From assembly GCA_019095985.1 (NCBI GenBank), contig CM032661.1, positions 12,811,485 through 12,875,484 of the forward strand: a stretch of 64,000 bases of DNA, written 5' to 3'. Source of the stretch: Streblospio benedicti. Lineage: Eukaryota; Annelida; Polychaeta; Spionida; Spionidae. Below the pieces are notes generated by a model. The model worked only from the letters and a program-made list of their open reading frames with translations. It did not search any database and was not told the origin of the DNA. This document shows, piece after piece, positions 49,115 through 62,600 of the stretch (position 1 is its first letter; each line of letters starts with the position of its first letter). Both the position numbers and the translations under genes were made by a program.

Positions 49115-49327
49115 AGAGGAAATACATAAGAAATCCTTTTAGATGAGAGAAGTGCTAGAGAGGAAAATGAACACCAATGGTTTGAAATGCCTAAGTTTCA
49201 CTGAAAGAAAAGGCAGCTATTAGATTAGAAACTGGGAGATATGAGTCGTTGAAGGTAGAGGACAGAATATGTCCCATGTGTCATACGTGTGTGGAAGATG
49301 AGATCCATGTACTGTTAGAGTGTAATA

Positions 49328-49343
49328 TTTATAATAATAATAA

Positions 49344-49374
<31 letters not shown>

Positions 49375-49384
49375 AATAATAAAC
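49328..49384. repeat. (AAT)n microsatellite
   Basis: About 18 trinucleotide units; this is the tail of the retroposon inserted in the LINE. Confidence 0.95.
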
Positions 49385-49785
49385 TTTATTTATATAGCGC
49401 AGTTAACTTACATAAATATATATATGCCTTATAGCTCAAAGCGCTTCACAAAACTAATTAAAAGTACAATCACTTAGTATATCTTAATTCCTAAAAAACG
49501 AGTTTAAAATCTGGTACACATAGGACAATACAATTGACTCATATTTTGAAATATCACTTACATTTATCATAGTTGGATATAATGTAGAATTATGTATATA
49601 TATATTTATTAATTTTTTCTTAAAAAGTATTGTAATATATTTAGTAAAATGCTTTTTGGAATAAATAAGTTTTTTAAGTGATTTATAGTGATATTCAGGC
49701 CCAATGTCCACCACATGTTTTAGTGTACAGTAAGAGGGAGAGTTTAAAGTGCATCTTTGGTTGCAATAGTGAGATTTTAGTTAAA
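49330..49785 (-). mobile_element. Retroposon with (ATT)n tail inserted in the LINE 3' part
   Basis: On the minus strand it ends GAAGCGCTTTGAGC ... GCGCTATATAAATAAAGTT followed by (TTA/ATT)n, a 3' end seen in many animal SINE/LINE families. It separates LINE blocks CNIYN and KACHEI, so it inserted after the LINE. Confidence 0.6.
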
Positions 49786-50764
49786 AAATGCGCAAAAGCC
49801 TGCCATGAAATTCTGTCAAGGCGGCGACAAATGCTTTACACTTAATACATTGTATAAGTGATACCAATGTAACATTTAGCTAGTCACAATATATTGTTAT
49901 TAATGTTAAATGTAAATATATTTTTGTTTGTAATAGTAATCTTTTTATATGTTTAAAATGTTTGAACATGTACTTGTACATGTATAAATGTCTAATGAGT
50001 ATATATGTATATGTTTTAATATGAAAAAACGTAATAGTCTCTAAATGGGTCAGCTTATGACCTTCCACTGGATTATGTGCAATAATTTCATTACTGTTTT
50101 AAGATGTAATGTGGTGTGAGACATAAATAAACACTTTCTTAGTCTTAGTCTTATAGAAAATTAAATCTCAGTTCCATCACAGAGAGACGGGAATTCCCTT
50201 CAAAATGGTATATGATGTGTGGGGTCAATTTTCATAGAAATGTAAGTATTCGGCGATGTAAATTAGTCGCATAAAATGGATTGCCGATGCGCAAAAAATG
50301 AGACTAAAATCATATCACTACCTTGCTTATTTGCGACACAATTTACATCAGTATGTAAAGTTTATTCGCTTTAGTTTGACATACTAGATTTTCACGTGAG
50401 TATGGACAGTCGTTCTTTATGCAAAGTTGGTTGATAGAGAGGGCGATTTTCCCGTGAAAAAGTCGGTGTAGACTCCGATACGGTAGACCATGACTTAAAC
50501 AATATCATATCATTAGATAAGCTTATTACATGTACACAACAAGGTGTAATTGACGCAATAATAAGAGAGAAAATCGAATTTCAGTAAAACGCCTAAAATA
50601 ACCTTTCTTGTATCCTTATTATGGTATGTTTTATATAAAAACATACACTTTGTGCACAAAATGCATTTTTCTAATGGTGTAAATGTAAATATAAATGTCA
50701 TAGTTTAGAGTCTACTATTCAGGAGTACTGCTCAGTTTAGACTCTATGTTCACCAGGTTATTGG

Positions 50765-51042
50765 CGTACTTTTGGCACTCAATTTTTACCTATCTCAACT
50801 CCCTGGGGAGCATACAACACTGGCTGCATACAGCATTTGCTGCAATAGCGCACACCTACTAATTACTCACATTAGCATTCACTCGCCTGACCTGTACCTG
50901 TTTTGCATTTAGATATCACAGAGCAGTGTGCAACCTGTTAGGGGTAAGTTTGCTTAACACCATCATCAGACCCAACCGGGAATCAAACCCACAACCTTCT
51001 GGTCACAAAGCTAAGTCCCTATCCATTCAACCACGGAAGCGT
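50765..51042 (-). mobile_element. tRNA-derived SINE (second family)
   Basis: The minus-strand head is GCTTCCGTGGTTGAATGG (A box), followed by AAGGTTGTGGGTTTGATTCC (B box) and a body ending near GTTGTATGCTCCCCAGGGAG. The tRNA-like part lacks a proper acceptor 3' strand, so it is not a functional tRNA gene. The tail motif (plus strand CTCCCTGGGGAGCAT) has relatives near 17.88, 20.46 and 23.64 kb. Confidence 0.8.
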
Positions 51043-53577
51043 ACGATAGATGGGAAAGACCTGCATACAAAAGCCAAGGTCAGGGAACGACTCGAGAGAA
51101 AATAGGAGTGTGTCTGATCTATCTCGGATCATATACATGAGAACTTTATATGATTTACTTAACAAACCAAAGCAGACACATGTAGCGTGACATGCATGCA
51201 TTTCTCTAAACGTCCAAGCATGGACTACTTGAAGTTTTGTACGTCATACGCCCATAGTACTAGTAATGGCTAAATGCATTTATTATGTTAATGAGTGTCG
51301 AACATCTTTGTTTTCCCATTCAGAGAAAAGAAAGGACAGTTATGTAGCAACTAAAGACAGGCTACTGGCATGAGAGTAATGTTACAAAAAAGACAGGCTC
51401 GTGTCATGATCGAGAGTTATGTTAAAAAAAAGCAAAATGAAAAATAAAAAAGATATAGGTTACTGTCAAAATGGGCGATAATAAATGAACAGTTCAAAAT
51501 AGAATAATTTACACGTCAATTTCGGCTACTTTAGAAATGATACAGTCTTTTGCTATTCAAATTCTTTACTTGAACATTTTTTTTTTAGAAATCATACAAA
51601 TCATACCTTTAAAATTGCAATTTTAATGTTCAAAATATTAGTTCATCTCCAAGGTCAAGGATAGACTCAAGTCCTATATTTTAGTAAATGACGTTAAGTT
51701 ACATGGTTCTATATTACAAATATGTAATGTGTTGGGTGTCAGAGACCTAAAATGTCAAAGCTTACCTACTTTCTTGGATGTAAGTTTTTCTTCCACACCA
51801 ATAATTTCGTTTTAATTAATCGTAGTTAGGTGTCTACACACATTTAAGTTCATGGTAAACATTGTTTATGTAATGGTGCAAAAAAAGTGACCGAAAACAT
51901 TTTTGAAAACATCCGTGTTGTTTTGTATGATAGAAAGTGTTTTAGCGTTAAGGTGAAGTTAAAAAACGTTGCTCGCTCTGAAAGGTGGCATTTTAGTGTT
52001 CATTATTTGATAATTATGTAACAGTGGGGCAGTGATAAATCTAGAAATTGGCAACACATTTTTTCCAGTATTCCCAATGACGTTTAGGTTTTCCACAATC
52101 CAGCTAACAAATATTGGATAGAATAAGTATAGATATATATAGAAATTGGTGCTCTCATGGAATGATGGATTTCCTCATAGACATAGTATAGACATTTAAG
52201 TTGGTTAATCATCCGAATTTTTTTGGTGGTCCTGAGCGAAAAAACATGGGATTTGTTTACAGAGAATGGTTTAGTATGATCCATTCAACCTGATTCATAT
52301 GCATAATACTTCCTAGAGGCTACTCAATTAGATCATTTATATACACCATCTTTTCCTGTCTGGTATCAGAACTTGTGTACCTGGGTGGGACTATTACATG
52401 AAGTATACATATCAATTCTTAATAGTTCACCTCAATCGGCCGTAAAACACTTCGGTACCGCTCGGAAAACGTCGAGTACTATGTGGACCAAAGTACACCA
52501 TAACAGAATCTAACGGTCACATTTGTGCAAACAATCAAAGTTTTTTCAACAAATAAATATTTCATGTGTAATCAATTGACCAAGCATCAAAGCTATCCCC
52601 ACCTGCTTTAGATAACCACAAACTTTAGCGGCAATTAGACCATCATTATCATGTAATTACATGTTCCTTATGCACACAGCTTGACATTCGTGGTTTATCG
52701 GTGCAGAAATGGTAAAACGGGGACTAGCTGATGTTTGAGTTTTACCACGGAGTATGCATGTCATTAGCGTGGGTGTGTTTGTGGTGTCACGGGCAGTTAG
52801 TGAAATGAGGCATCTCCCTTTATCAATTGAACATCAATTAATGCCTAATCAACGTTAGTTGTATTGGTTCAGCTCTGCTGGGAGCACTTTTAAATCTGAT
52901 TGAATTACAGATTAGTCCCAGTTTAACTGTTGACATAAGAGACAAAATGTCAGACTTTTCGAAGTGTGAATTCACCACATTAAACAGTGATTTTACTCGG
53001 TATTTACAAGTTGATAATTGATAACATGACAGACAACAGGTAAGGGTTTATCATGGAGATTGATTCACCAGTGTCAAACTTTGTAGGAAATTCCCCATTA
53101 CCATCAAAATGAAGGCTGTAGATTCGGGATGACTTTTTGACAGATGTTTGTTTACATTCATAACGTCAGCTGTGCAAGGTGAAGGTCGGAGCCAGTGGCG
53201 CCAATGTTTGATTGGATCATTTAAAACCGGAAAATGAGACAAAAATCTATAAATATAATCGAGGTGTACTTTGGTCCATTTCCTGATATGAGGTGAACTA
53301 TTATAGCTATTTTATGTATGTAGCAAGAATGGAGATGAGAGAAATGACTTTTAAAACTATAAAACAGTATTTTATTTTGTTTTGTATCTTTCCCATCCAA
53401 GTATGTCAACTTAATATTGCAATTATGTACTTCGAATTGCATTATTAATTGTATTTTACAGTAAGTGAATTGTATATCATATATATCTTCTCAATGACGG
53501 CAAAATAAAATGAATGTAAATATATGCTGTACTCTGTATTTTATACTTCTGTAAAATAATGAGACATGTTTTTATAG
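51043..53577. other. Intergenic region upstream of the RING/RRM gene
   Basis: About 2.5 kb with short AT-rich frames only. The right part should contain the promoter and 5' UTR exon of the RING/RRM gene; an acceptor-like TTTTTATAG ends at 53,577. No other feature recognised. Confidence 0.45.
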
Positions 53578-53605
53578 GTCATCCTTCCTCCATGATATAA
53601 AGACA

Positions 53606-53656
53606 ATGGCGTTACTGACTCAAACTATGGACTTTGAAATGGAAATGATGATCTGA
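53606..53656 (+). promoter_or_regulatory. Upstream ORF (16 codons) before the RING/RRM start
   Basis: ATGGCGTTACTGACTC... reads MALLTQTMDFEMEMMI and stops at TGA 53654-53656. The main ATG at 53670 lies 13 bases downstream in another frame. Such a tight spacing would favour low re-initiation, so the uORF could dampen translation if transcribed. Confidence 0.5.
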
Positions 53657-53669
53657 TCCATTGCCTGAA

Positions 53670-56600
53670 ATGGATACGGCCAATTATGGAAGTCTTGATT
53701 TGGATATGGACCAAGTGGATAATATGATAAAGGGATCCTTTGTTAATGTAGATGAATCATCAGAAACAAATAGATTGCAGAAGATGGAAACAAAATCTGA
53801 GAATGAAAATGGCTGTGAACATTTAAATGATTGCAAATTTAATGGAAGTAAAGACCATCAAAATGATGTAAAGGAAAACTGTGTTCAGGGTTGCTCACTC
53901 AACAATGCTACTAATACCAAAAAAGTTGCCAAGGAAGCTGTGTCAAGTACCTCAAATCATGGCGAGGGAATTCCTAAACAACCAAACCAAGGAGAGAGGA
54001 ATTCAACACATCAACCAAATGACAATTTCAATTCAACCAATGTTACTGTAAAAGAACCTGAGCAGTCTTCTAGTATTGAAGACACAAAAGCTCAGAAAGC
54101 ATCTGGTAATGAAAGCAAAAAGAAAAAAACGGTAGTGGACTTTATTCAGGTGCCTTCTATTTTAATTTGCAAATTCTGTCAAGAGTTAGCAACAAAACCA
54201 ATTATATTGCCAAATTGTTTACACGTCTTGTGCAAAGAAAAGTGTGCAGTCCAATTATTTAAAAAAAATATTTTAGTTTGCCCTGAAAAATCATGCAAAG
54301 AAGCTTACTATCTTCCTAATAATCTAACTATTCCCATATGTCTAAAATTGAATAAACAAGCTGAAAATCTATTGAAGAAAAAAATGGAACTAATGGCTAA
54401 GTTAAATAAAGAGATTGAAGTCCGCATACAAAAAAATGCACAGATGCCTAAAGGAATTCCTCTGATGGAATGTGCTTCTTTCTCTAAAGATTTACTCTGC
54501 CCGCATTGCAGTGGATTATTTGATGAGCCTCTTGCTTTACCCAAATGTTTCCACCCTGTATGTAAAACATGCATCTTTAAGATAATTGATGATAAAAGTA
54601 TTGTGAAATGTCCTTTGCCTAAATGCGAACTTTTGCAAGAAATTCAAAAGGGTATTGAAGGCCTTTCACCATCCATGTTAGCAACAACAGTACTTGAATT
54701 TAAAGAAAAACTGGGTATTTCTAAAAAATCTAATACTGCAAAAACAAAGAAAACTAAGACAAATTTTTATGCAAAGACTGGAAGACATGGGCAAGTTGTA
54801 GTGCAAGAAGAAAAAACTGCAGTACCATCCCAAACAGCACCTTCACAAAAGTTAATGCCAAGACCACCAGATTGGTTACTGAATTTAGAGCCAAACAAAA
54901 CAGTGTGCTTCACTGCACAACCACCAAACCATATAATTGCATATTGTGTTTACAAAAAGATTGGCATGGTATTTTCTCCGGGTGTATCAAAGCCTCCTAG
55001 GGAAGAGATTTTACCTTTAGTAGATGATTACACAGCAGCAGAGTTACTTGTGGAAGCAAAGGAGAAATCGGAAAACAGTGATTGGGGTCAAGAAGCAGAG
55101 GCCCCAGCTACAGAAAGAGAAACACTGTATGATCAAATCGAAGAGGAGCCACCTGCAAAGAAATTAAAAACTGATGAATCTGTAGACGATTGTCCTGATT
55201 CACCACCTCCTATGGCACCTCCACCTATTCCTGCCATCTTGCTTAAAAAAGCTCCTAAAAATGATACAAAGTCAGATTTCTTTACAGGGATGGGGGATGC
55301 ACCTGGGCCCATGGGAGATTTTGGTCCTGGACCCGGACCTCCAAATTGGGGGCCTCAAGCATTTTTCAATGGGCCTCCATCTGGAATGTTTGATGGACCA
55401 TGGGGACCCGGAAATTTTGACTTTCGACATGGCCGACCACCGATGCGCGGCCGTCATCCCATGGGTGGTCCTCCCAATCGTGGCCCTCCTCCTTTTATGG
55501 GTGGTCCAGGTCCTATGGCTGGTCCTCCAAACCGTGGTCCTGGACCTAGGGGTGGTCCTCCAATGAGCGGTCCTAGATCTATGGATGGTCCTGGTCCTAT
55601 GGGTGGTCCTCCGAACCGTGGTCCTCCAAACCGTGGTCCTAGACCTATGGGTGGTCCTCCAAACCGTGGTCCTGGTCCTATGGGTGGTCCTCCCAATCGT
55701 GGCCCTCCAATGAGTGGTCCTAGACCTATGAATAGTCCAGGTCCTATGGGTGGCCCTTCAAACCGTGGTCCTGGACCTATGGGTGGTCCTTTAAATCGTG
55801 GCCCTCCACCCATGCCAGGTCGTGGTCCTCCAAATAGTGGTCCTATGGGTGGTCCAATGTGTGCTCCTGGTCCTATGGATGGTCCTCCAAATAGTGGTCC
55901 TATGGGTGGTCCTTCAAATCATGACCCTCCTCCAATGCAAGGTCCATCGATGATGGGTGGTCCACCACCTATGGGTGTACCTCCTCCAATAAGTGGACTT
56001 CCTTCAATGAGTGTTCCTCCTCCAATGAGTGGAGCTCCTATGAGTGGCTCTTTTGGACCATCCACTACAGGGAATTCTGCATCTAGCATATACACACAAC
56101 CATCTACTTCTTCCTCAACCTCAAGTAGCATGCACCCATTTATGGTTCCACCACCGTCAGCTGACGATACTTCACACGATTTTTCAAAGGCATACGAGGA
56201 TTGGAGAAAGAAGTATGAGGAGTGGTATGAAACATACTATGGACAGCAAGGTCAGGGAACTGCTTCAGGAGCACAGTCACATTTACCAGGAAGATGGCTT
56301 CCACCACCTCAAGGGCAAGAATGGTCACCTGCAGAGCAGTCCAAACCAGCAACACAACAGCCATATACAGTCATCCCAAATATTGATAAAGGGTTCCAAA
56401 AATACAGTGGTCCAACTAAGACTGACGACAAGTGGATGCCGAGCCCAGCACCTGCTCCCAAACGAACCGACCCAGTAGAATTGGACTTCAAAGAAATTAA
56501 AGTAGACAGAAAAGGTGAGTGTTTATTATGTATTTATCCATTACTATTATCAATAACATGTGTTATATTTTGTAGCAATGAGAGTTGTCTCGAGTCATAA

Positions 56601-59600
56601 TTACTTACGGTCAGTGATATTTAATACATATTTGCAATCAATATTTACTGATTAGTATTAGCTCTTATTTTATTCCTGATAGCATGTGTCTGTAAATAGA
56701 GAGAATCAAGGCAAATTAACATCTGAACAAACCCATGTGCCATGTGACTATAATTATATGCAAGTTTGAAGAAAAGAACAGATCTAGAATCAGTTGCAGT
56801 TAATAGTTAATTCCAGATTCATGGGTTTCTTATTGTGTGTGGATCTAGGCTCAGTTTGGCAATATTTAATTTAATAGGTTATTGTATTGGTTTCACCGTA
56901 ATTTCATACTGGACAAATGTCTGGTATTCACTGTAACTTAAGAGTTGTTAAAATGAATTGAATTTTAATTTATGATTTTATGAGCTCATCCATTTTTACA
57001 ATTTCATGAGTAATGTTAGTTTTCCTTGTATCATAGCATTGTGATTTCTGCATATACATATATGCAGAAAGTCCTACTTGAACTAAAACCTGTTTTTAAG
57101 ACAACTTATAGCAGTATTCAGTGTAAAGCATGCAAAGGAAACCTATCTTCTAACTCATGTTCAAATCTTTTAAAATGAGCTACTAATTACATAGAAATAC
57201 TGGTATATCATGAATCATTTGTTCACTTGAAGCAGTGGAGCATAGTCATATAAAACATATAAATGAAAGGGTTCAAATGATAGTTGTGGTCTTGATACTT
57301 GCATTTTTCAAATACGATTTCTCTGAGCATTAATATTACTTGAGATTACCAAATTCATTTTGGGCGCGTTTAACAGCAATAAGTTAATGAAGCTGAAAGG
57401 GTAAGAGTTCATTACATTGATATTTTATTATGTACCATCAACAGTAATTACCGCATCAAATGTGCATTAAGGTCTAGCATCTTTATCATTCGATCATGTG
57501 ATTCTATTGGACTTCCATTATTTTAACTTTTCAGTATTCCAACAATTTGACATTGTATTAGATTGCTCCTGATATGCATATATACATACATATAGTGTCC
57601 TTTTTTATTATCTTCGATTTATGGTAAATTGTAAAAATATAGTTATTATTTTACTGATACATGTAATTTAGTTTTAACATATATGTTTGTAAAAAAAATG
57701 TTGTTTTGTAATATTTGATGAATATATTTATGTGAAAGATCTGTGCTCTGTTATTTACTGGTAGTCGTAATATTACTATGCATTTTTTGTCAATTTTGCC
57801 TTCTAGAGGATGGAATCCCCAGACTAGTGGTAGAAGGATTGTCAGAAACATGCAAAGCAACAGAAGTGAAAGAACATTTTGCTCAGTATGGAATAGTAAG
57901 TTGGGTTTTCTCACATTATATGCCTATTCTTTCTTTACAACACAAGACTTACATTAATTATGCTATAGTATTCACACCAATAATAAATTGTCAGTTGAAC
58001 AAGTTATTAATATCAATATGGGTAAATGTTCTAATCACAACTATCTAGCATGCATTTTTTTAAAAAAAAGACAATCAAAATATATTTAGAATTTTAAAGG
58101 TATGTCTTACCTCTTCCATCATTATGAATGATGTTTTTATTGAATATTTTGACTTTCCAATATATTGTAATTCTACTATGTTGTGCGTATTCAATATAAC
58201 TGCAAATAAATTATGCATCTAAGTTGATGTTGAAATTTATACTGTTGAATAATTTATTATTCCAACCAGCTAGATCAAAGTGTATGTTATTTGATAGGTG
58301 GGTTTTTGTATAATGTTATCTCATGAAACATATTGAAATTGACAGATAAAATTGTATTTCTGTCAGTTTATTGTCAAAATATAGATTAGAATAAGTTTAA
58401 AATATGATAAATTCGAAATGTAAATCTTTCTCTTATATTCTCTTTCATACCAGTGCTTTTGATATTTTCAAATGAGCCATGATATAAACTATTATATTGC
58501 ATTTGAACTAATATTTGTTATGTATAGTCATTTCTTTAGTTCACATATCTTTACATTAAAAACTGTTATTGCTCTGTTAATATTCAGAGGATCATACTTT
58601 AAAGTGTTATTTGGTTTGCTTACACAAAACAATTAGATACAATATTCTCAATATGGACACATAATGTAACACATGATTTAAGGCCAAGCCACATGGCCCT
58701 GTATGTTCTTCCCAAGTGTAACCTAGGAAACTAGCCGATCAGCACAAAACTTGATGATTCAGAGAGACTTTAACTGTCCATATGTCAATATCACATTTAT
58801 GCACACATTTTGACCTAATTGGGAAGCTGTCAGGGGCTCAAAAGCAAGTTCTGAGCAATAGCGTGCCGATGAGCCCTGATATTCAGGGTTATAATGTAGA
58901 AATTGACTCGTAAAAGCCCTTTAGTTAAATTGTGGATAGTTCAACCTTACTCCTCTTGTGTGAATGTCAATGCTTTATCACATGGTTTGACATATCTTTC
59001 ATTTGATTCTTTTAAGGTTACCAGCTGTAAAGTGGGAAAAGACAAAACCGGTTTAGTGAAGGCGATTCTCACGCTCTCAACTCCTGAACACGCATCGCGC
59101 ATCAAACAATCTCTTAACTATTCACAGTATGAAGGAAAAATGATAGAAATTAACCATTTTAAGGTACAACATGAATTAAACTGTTTTGTGTGATGATTTG
59201 TTTAATGAAGAAATCTTATTTCAAATATGAAAAATTCAAAACATGATGTAAAACATTTGTCTGATTTTGATTATATTTTTCAATGTACATGTACACATTT
59301 TCAGAATATTCATGTAAGATCTACTTTCTAAGAACTGAATAGGTTGTTACTACATGGTTGTTCAGTGTTAAACATTTGATTGGTATTTTGTTAAAGGTTA
59401 TGCTCAGTGTGCTTACAAGTATGCATGTACAGAAGCACTATGATATGTTTTGTACATTCTGAAAGTTTCTTCCATTAAACAGCCTATTAACATATCTGGA
59501 GTAATCTAAATAGCGCTCCATAAAAACCCGCTAGAAGCCCATCAAAACATGTGAAGGCGTCAAATGTAAAACCGAATGATTTTCGTTAGACGTAACCACA

Positions 59601-62600
59601 GTCACTGAGTCCCAGTGTTTGTTTACATCCAGAGGGGAGGGGGTGGGGTGTTTCTAGATAATCTAGTGAGGGTGGGGGGATGTAACCAAACATTGGGACT
59701 CTGTGACTGTGGAAATAACCATAGTGCAGGTAAGCAGCTGCCTTTCTCGGCAATCTTAAATGTGATGTCTGTCGATAGAAATACTTGGTATGTCTGGCGA
59801 AAATTATTCATTTATGCAACCTCATGAGACCTTGTGTTTTAGCTAACAAGATATGGTATATTTATAGGTGTAATACATGTAGATATTAAACGTAAAAAAT
59901 AAGCGTTATTTTCCTAATACTTCCAATGGAAAAGACATCGTTTATTGATCCTTGATTTTAAAGAAAACATTTTTTAACCATACTAATTTTTTGACATTTT
60001 TTTCCAGGTTTCAGATCCTTTAGAAGGTAATTACTCTTCTTTTTATTTCAAAATCTATGGTTATATTGTCTATCATCAATCCTTTCGTAAGATATTAGTC
60101 TTCATTATAATTGTTTTGTTTATTTTTGTTAAGGTGATCCAGAGACCTTCATGTGGATAGGAAATCTGCCTGAAGGCACAAAGGCAAATGAAATGAAAAT
60201 GCTAGTGTCCATTTATGGAAGTGTATGTATTTTTATATTGTATTGTATTTCGTAGAGTTGTTCACATAAAACCCTATTTATTTTTTGTTTATTTTTTTAC
60301 TTTGAGGCTTCATCTATTCAATATTTATCTAATTGACTTGTTGCACTGAATAAAGTTGACCAAAAGATTTTCATTACTTCTGTGGCCTAAAATGCATTTT
60401 TAGAAGGTTTATAGAATTCTAAAATAGTTGAAGCATTTCATCATCAAATTGACAAACTGGTAATAAAATATAATATGGGATCAGTTATTATGTCTCATGT
60501 ATCCATTCAATTTTTTATATATATTATTGATTGACTGGTACATGTACCAACTAAGTAAATCATTCAGAAAGTCAAAAACTCTTAAAAGCATTCTTTATAT
60601 ACAGCTACTAGAAATGTCACCATTTTTATATATGTATCTCATAAATAAAGGCATTGAACATGATCTTATATTGATATGAATGAAGAAGAATGATGTTGAC
60701 TATAAAAAGTGAGACAGACATTACAAACAAATCTTGAAAATTAAATTTCAATGAAGATTATTATATTCAATATTTTTATACTGCTAATAGACAACATGTA
60801 AGTAAATTACATTTTGTAATGTTACAAATGGCCGGAATGATCAACGTGTATAGACTTTGTGAAGAGTCTATATGATAACAAGTTGCATAAAAGGAAAACT
60901 GATTGTGTGTATAGCTAAAGCTATAAAATAAAAAAATTCGTGGAACTTCAAAATAATTTTGCGCTTGACATTATTCTCCATGGTACTGAATCTGTATTCC
61001 ACCCCATTTGTTCAGGATTTTAATACGAAAGCATGATTCATGCAACATTTTTTACGTGCGTACAAAAACATACCAGGTATGTTGTAATTATTTCCAGAAG
61101 TTCAAAGATTTATCTTCTTTCATTGCAATGGCTCATTTTCTGAAAATTAAAGTTAAAGCTTTTCATCTGTTATTTGATGTGTGTTTTTTTTTTATTGGCT
61201 TACTGTACATCCATATTCAGGGTTCATGGTCTTGAAATGTTATAGAATGAACATATTCATCTGATTTTTTATAGATCCTTTATTGAATATTTGGGTTTGA
61301 AATGGTTTGATAAAGTACTCGTGTTGTATGTACATTTTTAAGCATTTGTGATAATTCACTCACCATTATTCTTGCTCAAAATATAATCATTCTAAGTTTT
61401 TAAAAAGCATGAAATTTTTACAGTCGGTACTTAATTATACCATACATCAGTATTTAGGTTATTACAATGCCATATACCGGTATATAGAATAACTTCAAGC
61501 TGCAATTTTTAAAGATGTCAAATTTTGTTTAATTTGCAGGTTTCTTCTTGTAAAGTTGGACACAACAAAAAGGAAGGTGATACATTCGCAATGATTACGA
61601 TGGCTTCTAAAGCAGATGCAATCAATGCTATCAAAAAGATTGACAGGCTTGCTTTTAATGGAAAAATTTTAATGGCGAAGCGGGTAAGTTAGTTTTCTAC
61701 TTTTTATAGACCATCAAATTTTTCGTCAAGAAGAAGAATAAATAGAAACAGTTCAAAAATTTATTGCATCGATTGAATGTGTGGCAATTGGTGTAGACTA
61801 CATGTACACTGCAAATTACAAGGTACGTGTCATATGAGATCTGATCCAATCTGTTGAATATTTGCTAGGATAATACTTATTAATTGACAGAAACATCCCG
61901 GCATGTGTATTGTATCTGTTTTAAAGAGGATCTATATATTACATACATCATAATTGCAAAATTTTTTATATTTTTATTAGTACGATTATTGATTTACAAA
62001 TTTATTTAAGCAATGGTATTTTAGGGAGTGATGTTTTATTTCAGAAAATGTATATATTATTTTTATTTGAAGGGATATTTATCTCTGGAATGCACCTATT
62101 GATCTGCTCATTCAAACACTTGTCAGTGGGTCCTACACCTTGTCAACAAACCATCTCATTTTTTACCAAATTTGTACTATTCCTATATTCACTGAAGAAT
62201 GTAAACTTCTATGTAGACGCAACCTTTTTCTTCACTAAATAAGAAAGTGGTAATATTATTAGGACTAAATAAGAAACTGCTATTATTATTAAATCTCCTC
62301 GGACGAAGTCCGAAGGAGGATTTCTTGCTTTGCTTCTGTCCTTCTGTGCGTGCGCCCGTGCGTCCGAAATAAATAGGCTGATAACTCGAAGACTACTTGA
62401 GTTATTGATTTGCAAATTGGATATGTCTTGTTTGAGGAAAAAAGTACCTCTCAAAAAATTTTGTTTGTACTTTGGCCTACTTTTGACGAACTTATGAGCG
62501 TTACGTAATAAACCTTGTTAACACTCTACAGGGAGAAGTATTTGACCTATGGTCACCAAACTTCATATTTAGCTTCGTTGTACTACTCTCCAGAGCTGAT

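Larger units (their letters stand above)
44763..50153 (+). mobile_element. LINE (non-LTR retrotransposon), split by two later insertions
   Basis: The main frame 44817-46274 carries a reverse transcriptase: QNGFQNGRSTVDHLATL, AAFIDFSKAYDRVNR, GLRQGCIMSPLLFN, the catalytic YADDVVLF (in a neighbouring frame near 45,570, so at least two frame changes) and RYRYLGLTID. The frame stops at 46,274. Its C-terminal continuation, including RICPMCHTCVEDEIHVLLEC, resumes at about 49,130-49,330, and KACHEILSRRRQMLYT at about 49,790. The 3' UTR ends in CTTAGTCTTAGTCTTA at about 50,153. The 5' end is truncated near 44,763. The clade is unassigned (Jockey/I/CR1 group likely). Confidence 0.8.

Noticed and set aside
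50940-51045. Possible functional tRNA gene on the minus strand
   Set aside because: A and B boxes are present but the acceptor stem does not close, and a SINE body follows; it is a SINE.
55261-55813. Overlapping long open frames in the Pro/Gly repeat on both strands
   Set aside because: Shadows of the low-complexity GGTCCTCC-type repeat in the real coding frame.
62295-62332. CTCCTCGGACGAAGTCCGAAGG as a hammerhead ribozyme
   Set aside because: It forms a hairpin, but the required CTGATGA core and the second conserved strand are absent.
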